Part shown: positions 33,367-41,930 of the stretch, piece by piece
Numbering within the stretch: the stretch's first letter is position 1
How the letters are laid out: each line of letters opens with the position of its first letter
Source: Streptomyces canus
Lineage (GTDB): Bacteria > Actinomycetota > Actinomycetes > Streptomycetales > Streptomycetaceae
Assembly (NCBI RefSeq): GCF_001514145.1
Contig: NZ_KQ948660.1
Location: 1 to 64,000 of the forward strand
Direction of reading: 5' to 3'
Length of the DNA: 64,000 nt
The notes under the pieces: model-generated
What the model was told of the DNA's origin: nothing
The model's input: the letters and a program-made list of their open reading frames with translations, nothing else
Database searches by the model: none
Program-made: the position numbers and the translations under genes

Positions 33367-34968
33367 ATGGGGCACAGCAGTGTGCACGAGGAGGGGGCGC
33401 GGCCGGATGTACGGCCGGCCGCGGCGCCTGGTCCGGACAGACCCGGGCGGCACGGGCGGCGACGGGCCAGGGCCCAGCGCAAGCACCGGGTGCTCAGATG
33501 GTCGGCGACCACGCTCGCCGTGCTGATACTTGGCAGCGCCGGCGCGGGATACCTCTACTACCAGCATCTGAACGGCAACATCCGCAAGGGAGAGCGCAGC
33601 AGCGGCGACTCCAAGGCGCGAAAGGCCGAGGCCAACGCGGCCGGGCAGACGCCGTTGAACATCCTGCTGATCGGCTCGGACAGCCGTAACTCCGACGAGA
33701 ACGTGAAGCTCGGCGGCAGCAGGGACAACCGCGGCAACCCGCCGCTGGGCGATGTGCAGATGCTCATCCACCTGTCCGCCGACCGCAAGAGCGCCGCGAT
33801 GGTGACCATCCCGCGCGACACCCGGGTCGACATCCCCAAGTGCACGGACCCGGACACCGGGAAGACGTACCCGCCGACCACCGAGATCATCAACTACTCC
33901 CTGGCGCGCGGCGGCGCCGGATGCACGCTCGCCACCTGGCAGAACCTCACCGGGGTCTACATCGACCACTGGATGACGATCGACTTCTCGGGCGTGGTGA
34001 GGATGGCGGACGCCATCGGCGGTGTCTCCGTCTGTGTGAAGCAGAACGTGTGGGACCACCCGACTGCCCGGGTGCCCGGCGGCTCCGGGCTGAAGATGAC
34101 GGCGGGCAGGCACAAGGTCCAGGGCAAGGAGGCCCTGCAGTGGCTGCGCACCCGGCACGCCTGGGGCAGCGACCTGATGCGGGCCAGGGCTCAGCACATG
34201 TATCTGAACTCGATGATCCGGACGCTGAAGGGGCAGAACGTCTTCACCGACACCCCGCGGCTGATGGGCCTCGCCGAGGCGGCCACGAAGTCCCTCAAGG
34301 TGTCCGAGGAGATCGGCTCGGTCAAGGAGCTCTACGACCTGGGCATGCAGCTCAAGTCGGTGCCGCCGGACCGCATCACCTCGGTGACGATGCCGAACGT
34401 CCAGGACCCGAAGAACAAGGAACACGTCGTACCCGACGGCGCGAACGCCGACAAGCTCTGGGAGATGCTCCGCGACGACGTGTCCCTCGACAAGAAGGGC
34501 AAGGCCTCGAAGGGGAAGAAGACCGTCGCGGCCACCAAAACGCCTTCCGCGCCGGACGACGAGATCGGCGTCCTCGTGCAGAACGCGACGGCGACCTCCA
34601 CCCTCGCCCCGGTGGGCGGACGCGCCGGCACGATCGCCGAGGAGCTCGTGCAGAAAGGTTTCTCGCAGGCGTCCAAGGACGCGACGGCGGGCCTCTCCGA
34701 GGACCGCACGGTCGTGCGCTACCCGAGCGCCGACCTGGAGGGCGACGCCCAGCGCGTCGCCAAGTCCCTGGGAATCCCCATGAGTTCGGTGAAGAAGTCG
34801 ACCGAGGTCTCCGGGGTCACCCTCGTCGTGGGCGCCGACTGGCGTACCGGGACGGCGTATCCGAAGCAGTCCGAGGCCAAGGCCGGTGACCTGCCGGGCA
34901 ACTCGGACGCCATCAACGGCTCGGACACCGGTCAGTGCATGGACGTGTACTCGGTCTACCAGTGGTAG
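33367..34968 (+). CDS. LCP family protein with LytR_C domain (type B, copy 1)
   Basis: A 533-residue paralogue. It has a basic N-terminus ending QRKHRVLRWSATTLAVLIL at the membrane segment, then the LCP domain (NILLIGSDSRNSDEN, AAMVTIPRDTRVDIPKCTDPD, IDHWMTIDFSGVVRMADAIGGV, ALQWLRTRHAWGSDLMRARAQH). A Lys-rich linker precedes a LytR_C domain beginning EIGVLVQNATATSTLAPVGGR. ATG 33367 has GGGGAGA 7 bases upstream. It ends TGQCMDVYSVYQW, a Cys-containing tail also seen in copy 2. Confidence 0.94.
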   Translation: MGHSSVHEEGARPDVRPAAAPGPDRPGRHGRRRARAQRKHRVLRWSATTLAVLILGSAGAGYLYYQHLNGNIRKGERSSGDSKARKAEANAAGQTPLNILLIGSDSRNSDENVKLGGSRDNRGNPPLGDVQMLIHLSADRKSAAMVTIPRDTRVDIPKCTDPDTGKTYPPTTEIINYSLARGGAGCTLATWQNLTGVYIDHWMTIDFSGVVRMADAIGGVSVCVKQNVWDHPTARVPGGSGLKMTAGRHKVQGKEALQWLRTRHAWGSDLMRARAQHMYLNSMIRTLKGQNVFTDTPRLMGLAEAATKSLKVSEEIGSVKELYDLGMQLKSVPPDRITSVTMPNVQDPKNKEHVVPDGANADKLWEMLRDDVSLDKKGKASKGKKTVAATKTPSAPDDEIGVLVQNATATSTLAPVGGRAGTIAEELVQKGFSQASKDATAGLSEDRTVVRYPSADLEGDAQRVAKSLGIPMSSVKKSTEVSGVTLVVGADWRTGTAYPKQSEAKAGDLPGNSDAINGSDTGQCMDVYSVYQW

Positions 34969-35128
34969 GCGAACCGGACGGCCGGGGGCCGAACGGAGGG
35001 GGCCGGGCGTACGTACATACTTACAGAATCGGCGCAGGAACAACTCACGTCGCTCAAGGCCCAACCGGGCGGATAGTGTGAGCGATCCAGCGATCGCCGC
35101 GTGGCCCTGACGGAGGATTCGGACAACC

Positions 35129-36868
35129 GTGGACGCACAAGGCCGTGGGCGGGCGGACGACGTCGACCCCGCAGACCAGTGGGTGCTCAATCCGACCACC
35201 GGTGAATACGAACTGCGACTGAGTCCTTCCGCACCGCAGTCGGGCATTCCCGGTGCGCGTAGAGCCGCGGCCGCGCCCTCGCCGAGCAGGATGGGTGCAC
35301 CCGCCGGTCGTACGACCACCCCCGTGGCCCCCGGCCGGGACGTACCGCCGCCGCGCAGGCGCCGGAGCGCACCGCCCGAGGAGCCGCTGCCGGGGCGGCG
35401 CGGACGGCGGCCGGTCAAGCAGAAGTCGAAGGCGAAGAAGGCCCTGCTGTGGACCGGCGGCACGATGGCGTTCGTCCTGGTCGCCGGTGCCACGACGGGC
35501 TACTTCTACCTCAAGCACCTCGAGGGCAACGTCGGCACGACCGACGTCGGCGACGCGGCCGCGAGCAGCTTCAGCAAGGACGAGGCCTTCAACATCCTCA
35601 TCATCGGCACCGACAAGCGCACCGGTGAGGGCAACGAGGGCTACGGCGACGCGGGCAGCGTGGGCCACGCCGACACCAACATCCTGCTGCACGTCGCCAA
35701 GGACCGGACGAACGCGACCGCGCTCAGCATCCCGCGCGACCTGATCGTCGACATACCGGACTGCCGGACCAAGCAGGAGGACGGCACCGAGACGGTCGTC
35801 GCGGGACAGGAGGACGTCCGCTTCAACCGGAGCCTCGGTGAGAGCGGCCGGGACGCGGGCTGCACGATGCGCACGGTCGAGACGGCCACCGGCATCAAGC
35901 CCGACCACTTCGTGATGGCCGACTTCAACGCGGTGAAGACCCTCACCACGGCGGTGGACGGGGTCGAGGTCTGTGTGGAGAAGGCCGTCGACGACGAGAA
36001 GTCGAAGCTCGTCCTGCCCGCGGGCAAGTCGAAGGTGGAGGGCGAGCGGGCCCTCGCCTTCGTGCGCACCCGGCACGCCTTCGGCAACGAGGGAGACCTG
36101 GACCGGATCAAGGTGCAGCAGCAGTTCCTGGGATCGCTGATGCGCAAGATGACCTCCGGCGACACCCTCACCAGCCCCACCAAGCTGCTGAAGCTGGCGG
36201 AGGCCGCGACCAACGCGCTGACCGTGGACAAGGCGATCGGCAAGGTCGGCACGCTCAAGGACATCGCCCTGGAGCTGAAGAAGGTGCCGACGAAGAACAT
36301 CAGCTTCATGACGATCCCGGTCAAGGACAATCCCGCCGAGACGGTCAAGGCCACGGTGGTCGTCGAAGAGACGCAAGCCCCCGCCATTTTCGACGCGATC
36401 AAGAACGACGTCTCCTTCACCGAGGTCAAGAAGCAGGAGAAGAAGGAGAAGGCGGAGGTCGCGGCCCGGCTCAAGGGCACCAAGTCCGCCGCGTCCGACG
36501 TGCGTGTGCGCATCCTCAACGGCGGTGCGGCGGGGGGCAGCGCGCAGCAGCAGCTCTCTTACCTCCAGACCGAGGAAGGTGTGACCAAGTCCGAGAACGC
36601 GGGCAACGCCGAGGCGGCGCTGGCGAAGACGACCCTGGAGTACGCCCCCGACCAGGCCGACCAGGCGCGCAGGCTGGCGGACATCATGGGGCTTTCCGGC
36701 TCGGCGATGAAGCCGGGCAAGAGCGTCACCAACGCGCAGGGCCTGCCGACCATGACCCTCACCCTGGGCAAGGACTTCAAGGGCGCGGGCGTGAAGCTCA
36801 ACTCCTCCACGGCGGCCGCACCGGGCGTGGACAAGTCCACGGCGGACAAGGCGCAGTGCGCGAGTTGA
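35129..36868 (+). CDS. LCP family protein with LytR_C domain (type A, copy 2)
   Basis: A 579-residue paralogue of the gene at 31539, alike from the first residues (MDAQGRGRADDVDPADQWVLN) to the end (STADKAQCAS), with the same GTG start, ribosome site and -10 region. The LCP motifs are intact: NILIIGTDKRTGEGN, ATALSIPRDLIVDIPDC, PDHFVMADFNAVKTLTTAVDGV and ALAFVRTRHAFGNEGDLDRIKVQQQFL. LytR_C follows (VRVRILNGGAAGGSAQQQL). Differences are concentrated in the linkers. It is the product of tandem duplication. Confidence 0.95.
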   Translation: MDAQGRGRADDVDPADQWVLNPTTGEYELRLSPSAPQSGIPGARRAAAAPSPSRMGAPAGRTTTPVAPGRDVPPPRRRRSAPPEEPLPGRRGRRPVKQKSKAKKALLWTGGTMAFVLVAGATTGYFYLKHLEGNVGTTDVGDAAASSFSKDEAFNILIIGTDKRTGEGNEGYGDAGSVGHADTNILLHVAKDRTNATALSIPRDLIVDIPDCRTKQEDGTETVVAGQEDVRFNRSLGESGRDAGCTMRTVETATGIKPDHFVMADFNAVKTLTTAVDGVEVCVEKAVDDEKSKLVLPAGKSKVEGERALAFVRTRHAFGNEGDLDRIKVQQQFLGSLMRKMTSGDTLTSPTKLLKLAEAATNALTVDKAIGKVGTLKDIALELKKVPTKNISFMTIPVKDNPAETVKATVVVEETQAPAIFDAIKNDVSFTEVKKQEKKEKAEVAARLKGTKSAASDVRVRILNGGAAGGSAQQQLSYLQTEEGVTKSENAGNAEAALAKTTLEYAPDQADQARRLADIMGLSGSAMKPGKSVTNAQGLPTMTLTLGKDFKGAGVKLNSSTAAAPGVDKSTADKAQCAS

Positions 36869-36919
36869 GGTCCCCCGGGGCAGGACCCAGGTCTCACACA
36901 GCTTCGTAGGGCAACCTCA

Positions 36920-36956
36920 CGGGCCCGTCGTATGTCTAAGACGTGCGGCGGGCCCG
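36920..36956 (+). terminator. Hairpin between LCP type A copy 2 and type B copy 2
   Basis: A 17-bp RNA stem (36920-36936 with 36940-36956, three G-U pairs) and a TAA loop. Read as RNA only one strand pairs fully, which suggests selection on the transcript. No T run follows. Confidence 0.6.
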
Positions 36957-37003
36957 ACGCATGGCGTGCGGGTCCGGTGGGGTGGGTGGGGAGGACGGAA
37001 ACG

Positions 37004-38563
37004 TTGACAACGCAATACAGCGTGCAGGAAGTCGCGCCGGGGACCGAGGCGGAGTCCGGGCACGGCAGCCGCAGGGCGCCACGCAAGCACCGGATGCTCA
37101 GATGGTCCGCGACGACGCTCGCGGTGCTGATACTCGCGGTGGCCGGGACCGGCTACCTCTACTACCGGCACCTGAACTCCAACATCGAGCAGGACGACCT
37201 GAACCTGGGCGACAACAAGGTCGCCGAGCCCACGCCGAACGCGGCGGGCCAGACCCCGCTGAACATCCTGGTCATCGGTTCCGACGCGCGGGACAACGAG
37301 GAGAACCAGAAGCTGGGCGGCGCCAAGGAGACGTTCGGCTCCACTCCGCTCGCGGACGTGCAGATGCTGCTGCACCTGTCCGCCGACCGCAGCAACCTCT
37401 CGGTCGTCAGCATGCCGCGCGACACCCTCGTGAAGATCCCCAAGTGCACGGATCCGGACGACGGCAAGGTGTACGCGGCGAGCGACGGCCGGGCGATGAC
37501 CAACCAGAGCCTCGGCCACGGCGGCCCGGGCTGCACGGTGGCCACCTGGCAGGAGCTCACCGGTATCCACATCGACCACTTCATGATGGTCGACTTCTCG
37601 GGCGTGGTGTCCATGGCCGATGCCATCGGCGGCGTCCCGGTCTGCGTGGACGCCAACATCCACTCGCGGGACAGCCAGGGGCACGGCTCCGGCCTGAAGC
37701 TGGAGAAGGGCACCACCTCCATCAAGGGCGAGCAGGCCCTGCAGTGGCTGCGCACCCGTTACGGCTTCGAGGACGGCAGTGACCTGGCCCGCGCCAAGGC
37801 CCAGCACATGTACATGAACTCGATGGTCCGCGAGCTGCGCGCCAACGCCACCCTGAGCAGCCCGAACAAGCTGCGCAAGCTGGCCGAGCAGGCCACGAGC
37901 GCGATCACGGTCGACTCCGGGCTCGGCACCGTGAAGAAGCTCTACGACCTCAGCAACGAGCTGCGGAAGGTGGAGCCGGAGCGCATCACCATGACCACGA
38001 TGCCCAACCGGTACGTGGGCGCCCGGGTGGAGCCCACCGAGGACGCCGAGAAGCTCTTCCGGCTGGTGCGCGAGGACATCGCGCTGGACGGCAAGGACGC
38101 GAAGAAGGCGACCGCCGAGAAGGCCGGGGCGGCCTCCGACGATCCGGCAGCCGCGAAGGACGAGATCGGGGTCGTGGTCCAGAACGGCACCCGCACCAAC
38201 GCCCTGGCCGCGGCGAGCGGCCGCGCGAGCACCGTGGCCGGACTGCTGGTGGAGAAGGGCTACGACAAGGCGGTCTCCGACCGGACGGGGTCCCTGAGCG
38301 AGGCGACGACGCTGGTGCGCTACCCGAGCGCCGAACTGGAGGGCGACGCCCAGGCGGTCGCCAAGTCCCTGGGGATTCCCATGAGTTCGGTGAAGAAGTC
38401 GACGGACGTCTCCGGGGTCACCCTCGTCGTCGGCGCCGACTGGCGCGAGGGCACGACGTACAAGGCACCCCAGCAGGACGACACGACCCCGAAGACCGCG
38501 GAGGCCCTCAACGGCGCGGACGACACGGCCTGTATGCACGTGAACCCGGGCTTCACCTGGTGA
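37004..38563 (+). CDS. LCP family protein with LytR_C domain (type B, copy 2)
   Basis: A 519-residue paralogue of the gene at 33367: the membrane entry RKHRMLRWSATTLAVLIL, the LCP motifs NILVIGSDARDNEEN, SVVSMPRDTLVKIPKCTDPD, IDHFMMVDFSGVVSMADAIGGV and ALQWLRTRYGFEDGSDLARAKAQH, the LytR_C domain from EIGVVVQNGTRTNALAAASGR, and the tail ACMHVNPGFTW. The TTG at 37004 is chosen because GGGGAGGAC lies 7 bases upstream; earlier in-frame starts at 36932 fall in the hairpin. Confidence 0.93.
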   Translation: MTTQYSVQEVAPGTEAESGHGSRRAPRKHRMLRWSATTLAVLILAVAGTGYLYYRHLNSNIEQDDLNLGDNKVAEPTPNAAGQTPLNILVIGSDARDNEENQKLGGAKETFGSTPLADVQMLLHLSADRSNLSVVSMPRDTLVKIPKCTDPDDGKVYAASDGRAMTNQSLGHGGPGCTVATWQELTGIHIDHFMMVDFSGVVSMADAIGGVPVCVDANIHSRDSQGHGSGLKLEKGTTSIKGEQALQWLRTRYGFEDGSDLARAKAQHMYMNSMVRELRANATLSSPNKLRKLAEQATSAITVDSGLGTVKKLYDLSNELRKVEPERITMTTMPNRYVGARVEPTEDAEKLFRLVREDIALDGKDAKKATAEKAGAASDDPAAAKDEIGVVVQNGTRTNALAAASGRASTVAGLLVEKGYDKAVSDRTGSLSEATTLVRYPSAELEGDAQAVAKSLGIPMSSVKKSTDVSGVTLVVGADWREGTTYKAPQQDDTTPKTAEALNGADDTACMHVNPGFTW

Positions 38564-38565
38564 GC

Positions 38566-38592
38566 GAGGGTGCCCCCGGGCGGGGCACCCTC
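38566..38592. terminator. Bidirectional terminator
   Basis: A perfect 11-bp stem, GAGGGTGCCCC (38566-38576) with 38582-38592, loop CGGGC, between the convergent LCP and glycosyltransferase genes. Confidence 0.8.
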
Positions 38593-38594
38593 CT

Positions 38595-39623
38595 TCACAC
38601 CTTGTTCAGCACCGCGGGCCGCCGCGAGGCGATGACCCGCCTGGCCAGCGAGCGCGGGCTGGTCAGGAAGCCGTAGCCCCAGCACATGTGCATGGTGGCG
38701 AGCGCCACAGGTATCTGGAGCCGTGCCTTCAGCGGGAGCCCCTTGCCCGCGGGCAGCGAGCCGAGGACGATCGCCGCGAGGTAGCCGCCGGGGACGACGA
38801 AGCCGAGCGGGGTCAGCGCGGCGCCGACCACGACTCCGGCCACGATCGCGCACACCGCGGTCGGCGGGGCGAGGTAGCGCAGGTTGATGGAGCCCTCGTG
38901 GTAGCGGGCCACGACGTGCCGCCAGCGGCCGTAGTCCTTGTACTGCTTGGCGAGGGCCTTCACGCTCGGCCTCGGGCGGTACGACACCCTGAGCTCCGGC
39001 GAGAACCAGATCAGCCCGCCCGCCTCACGGATCCGGAAGTTGAGCTCCCAGTCCTGGGCGCGGATGAACTCCTCGTTGTAGCCGCCCTGTTGCTCCAGCG
39101 CCTCGCGCCGGAAGACACCGAGGTAGACGGTCTGGGCCGCCTGTGCCTCGCCACCGGTGTGGAAGGCCGCGTTGCCCACCCCGATCTTCGAGGTCATCGC
39201 GGCGGCGACCGCGCGCTCCCAGTCGTTCTCGCCCTCGGCGTGCATGATGCCGCCGACGTTCTGCGCGCCGGTCTCCTCCAGGAGCCGTACGGCGGTCGCG
39301 ATGTAGTTCGGCGAGAGCATGCCGTGCCCGTCGACGCGGACGACGATCGGGTGGCGGGATGCCTTGATCGCGGCGTTGAGGGCGGCGGGGGTGCGGCCGG
39401 TGGGGTTCGGGACGGTGTGGACGCGGGAGTCCTCCGCTACGAGCTGAGCCGCGATCTCGTCCGTGCGGTCCGTGGACGGACCGAGGGCGATCACGACCTC
39501 CATCTCGCCGGCGTACTCCTGCGCGAGGATCGCTTGGACGGCTCCGCGCAGATGCCGCTCCTCGTCGAGGACGGGCATGATCACAGATACGGCGGGGAGC
39601 TGCACGTCGGGCTTGGCGTTCAT
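38595..39623 (-). CDS. Glycosyltransferase family 2 protein
   Basis: A 342-residue inverting GT-A transferase. The nucleotide region is VSVIMPVLDEERHLRGAVQAIL, the substrate region is NAAIKASRHPIVVRVDGHGML (DxD-like), and the later QDWELNFRIREAGG is the acceptor/catalytic-base motif. The C-terminal 90 residues hold two or three hydrophobic segments, so it is membrane-attached. It resembles enzymes adding sugars to lipid-linked envelope glycans. Placed inside the LCP cluster in the opposite direction, it may make the polymer that LCP proteins transfer (inference). Confidence 0.9.
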   Translation of the reverse strand: MNAKPDVQLPAVSVIMPVLDEERHLRGAVQAILAQEYAGEMEVVIALGPSTDRTDEIAAQLVAEDSRVHTVPNPTGRTPAALNAAIKASRHPIVVRVDGHGMLSPNYIATAVRLLEETGAQNVGGIMHAEGENDWERAVAAAMTSKIGVGNAAFHTGGEAQAAQTVYLGVFRREALEQQGGYNEEFIRAQDWELNFRIREAGGLIWFSPELRVSYRPRPSVKALAKQYKDYGRWRHVVARYHEGSINLRYLAPPTAVCAIVAGVVVGAALTPLGFVVPGGYLAAIVLGSLPAGKGLPLKARLQIPVALATMHMCWGYGFLTSPRSLARRVIASRRPAVLNKV

Positions 39624-39754
39624 AGGGGGCTCACGTTACCGCGAACGGGGGACACCGCCGCGCCCCGCCCGGGGCGGTGCCGGTCGTCGCAGATCGTATG
39701 GGCCTACGGTGCTCATGATCCCTCGTTCGGCTGCCCTCGCGGAGGTGTCCCCCC

Positions 39755-41215
39755 ATGCCCAGCACGCCGCCCCGCCCCTCCGCCGCCCGCCCTCGCCCCC
39801 CGCAGCGCCGGCCCTCCCGGCCGCCCGTGCGACGCAAGCGGCCCCGCTGGGGCATGCGGGCGGCGACCACGCTGTCCGTCGTCGTGCTCGCCTCCGCCGG
39901 GATCGGGCACGCGGTCGTCACCAGCCTCGACGCGGACATCGCGCGCGTGGACCCCTTCAAGGACATGAAGAACCGGCCGCGCGCCGGAGACGGCATGAAC
40001 GTGCTGCTGGTCGGCACCGACGGCCGCGACAAGATCACCGAGGCCGAGCGGCTGAAGTACCGGCTGGGCGGCGAGCCCTGCCACTGCACCGACACGATCA
40101 TGATCGTGCACATCTCGGAGGACCGGGAGCGGGCGAGCGTGGTGAGCCTGCCGCGCGACTCGTACGCGATGACGCCCGAGCACGTCGACGTGACCACGGG
40201 GGAACGCCACCACGGGCACCCCCTCAAGATCAACGCGGCTTACGCGGAAGGCGGGCCCCAGCTGACGGTCCGGACCGTCGAGAACATGACCCACGTGAAG
40301 ATCGACCACTATCTGGAGGTCGACTTCACCAGCTTCATGAGGACGGTCGACGTGCTCGGCGGCGTCGAGATCTGCAACGCCGACCCGCTCAAGGACACGT
40401 ACACCGGCCTCGACCTGGCGGCCGGCCGGCATCGGCTGATGGGCGGGCAGGCCCTGCAGTACGTCCGCTCCCGGCACGCCGACGGCTCCTCCGACCTCGG
40501 CCGGATGAAGCGGCAGCAGCGCTTCCTCGCGGCGCTGATCGACCGGGCGACCTCGTCCGGCATCCTCCTGAACCCGATGAGGTTCCGCGACGTGACCCGG
40601 GCCGTCCTCGGCTCCGTACGCGCCGACAAGGGCTTCGGCACGGACGAACTGCTCGGTCTGGGCCGGGCGATGCGCAACTTCTCCCCCTCCTCCTCGGAGT
40701 TCACGACCGTGCCGATCGGGCAGATGGGATACGTCGTCAAGGGCGTGGGGTCGACCTTGAAGTGGGACCCGGTGAAGTCGTCGCGGCTCTTCAAGTCCCT
40801 GCGCGACGACCAGCCGCTGGCCGCGGACAAGCCGAAGAACAAGGCGCTGCTGGTCCCGGTGGCCCCGCAGCAGATCCGCGTCCAGGTCGAGAACGGCACG
40901 GCGGCGGGCGGGCTCGGCAAGCGCGTGGACGCGGCGCTGGCGGCGACGGGGTTCCGTACGACGGGGTTCCCGGTGAACGCCGCCGACCGGACGCTGAAGC
41001 GCACGGTCGTCGCCTACGACCCCCGCTGGGACCGCTCCGCCCGCTCCCTGGCGGCGGCCCTGCCCGGCAGCGAGCTGCGGGCGGTGAAGGGCCAGGGGGC
41101 GGTGCTGAAGGTGATCGCGGGCGCGGACTTCGAGCGGGTGCGCAAGGTACGGGCCGAGGACGAGCTCCAGGGGGAGTTCGGGGTGGTCACGGGGGACGAG
41201 GTGGGGTGCGTGTAG
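39755..41215 (+). CDS. LCP family protein with LytR_C domain
   Basis: A 486-residue LCP protein, more distant from the A and B types. It has a Pro/Arg-rich cytosolic N-terminus, membrane segment (about 28-52), LCP domain (MNVLLVGTDGRDKI, SVVSLPRDSYAMTPEHVDV, INAAYAEGGPQLTVRTVENMTHVKIDHYLEVDF, ALQYVRSRHADGSSDLGRMKRQQRFL), and LytR_C from QIRVQVENGTAAGGLGKRVDAAL. The extra cysteines of EPCHCTD are unusual. ATG 39755 has GGAGGTG upstream. The family role is ligation of glycopolymers to peptidoglycan. Confidence 0.93.
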   Translation: MPSTPPRPSAARPRPPQRRPSRPPVRRKRPRWGMRAATTLSVVVLASAGIGHAVVTSLDADIARVDPFKDMKNRPRAGDGMNVLLVGTDGRDKITEAERLKYRLGGEPCHCTDTIMIVHISEDRERASVVSLPRDSYAMTPEHVDVTTGERHHGHPLKINAAYAEGGPQLTVRTVENMTHVKIDHYLEVDFTSFMRTVDVLGGVEICNADPLKDTYTGLDLAAGRHRLMGGQALQYVRSRHADGSSDLGRMKRQQRFLAALIDRATSSGILLNPMRFRDVTRAVLGSVRADKGFGTDELLGLGRAMRNFSPSSSEFTTVPIGQMGYVVKGVGSTLKWDPVKSSRLFKSLRDDQPLAADKPKNKALLVPVAPQQIRVQVENGTAAGGLGKRVDAALAATGFRTTGFPVNAADRTLKRTVVAYDPRWDRSARSLAAALPGSELRAVKGQGAVLKVIAGADFERVRKVRAEDELQGEFGVVTGDEVGCV

Positions 41216-41253
41216 GCGGAGCGCTGCCCGTGAGCTTCCTCACGGGGGCGGGC

Positions 41254-41811
41254 TCAGTCCTCGAAGCCCTCCGCCGCCCGCTTCTCCCGCAGTTCCATGA
41301 TCGCCCGGCGTCGCGCGAGGCGGTGGGTGCGGCGGATCTGGGCCTCCTGGTAGCGGCGCTCGTCCCGTTCCGTCTCCGGGAGCACCGGAGGGACCCGGCG
41401 TGGCTTGCCGTCGGCGTCGACCGCGGCGAAGACGAGGTAGGCGGAGCCGACCTGGGTGGCGGGCGTGGACTCGTTCCAGCGCTCCGCGAGGACCCGCACA
41501 CCGACCTCCATCGAGGTGCGGCCGGTCCAGTTGACCTGGGCCTTCACATGGACGAGGTCACCCACCCTGACCGGCTCCAGGAACGCCATCTCGTCCATGG
41601 AGGCGGTGACGGCGGGCCCACCGCTGTGCCGCCCGGCCACCGCGCCCGCCGCGTCGTCCACCAGCTTCATGATCACGCCGCCGTGCACGGTACCGAGAAG
41701 GTTGGTGTCGGCCTGGGTCATGATGTGGCTCAGCGTGGTGCGGGACGCCGAGGTGAGCTTGCCCGGGATCTCCGGAGTACCCGGTTGCGCGAGGGTGGCC
41801 TGGTCTGTCAT
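41254..41811 (-). CDS. Acyl-CoA thioesterase, hotdog fold
   Basis: A 185-residue single-hotdog thioesterase of the cytosolic YciA/BACH type: MTQADTNLLGTVHGGVIMKLVDDAAGAVAGRHSGGPAVTASMDEMAF shows the His-Gly-Gly substrate loop and the Asp of the active site (given here as one run only in part: key residues N, H, G, G, D). The C-terminal 45 residues are Arg/Glu-rich and helical. It hydrolyses acyl-CoA to free acid and CoA; chain-length preference cannot be told. ATG 41811 is selected; upstream sequence to 42000 would overlap the divergent LCP gene. Confidence 0.9.
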   Translation of the reverse strand: MTDQATLAQPGTPEIPGKLTSASRTTLSHIMTQADTNLLGTVHGGVIMKLVDDAAGAVAGRHSGGPAVTASMDEMAFLEPVRVGDLVHVKAQVNWTGRTSMEVGVRVLAERWNESTPATQVGSAYLVFAAVDADGKPRRVPPVLPETERDERRYQEAQIRRTHRLARRRAIMELREKRAAEGFED

Positions 41812-41930
41812 GGCCTCCACCTTATGCCGTGATGACAATCGCGGAATTTGTGTCAGCTTGGCAACAGCGCTGCTCTGATTTTCCGACGACCCTTGTATAG
41901 GGCACAGCCGGTACCGGCACACTGGGCCCC

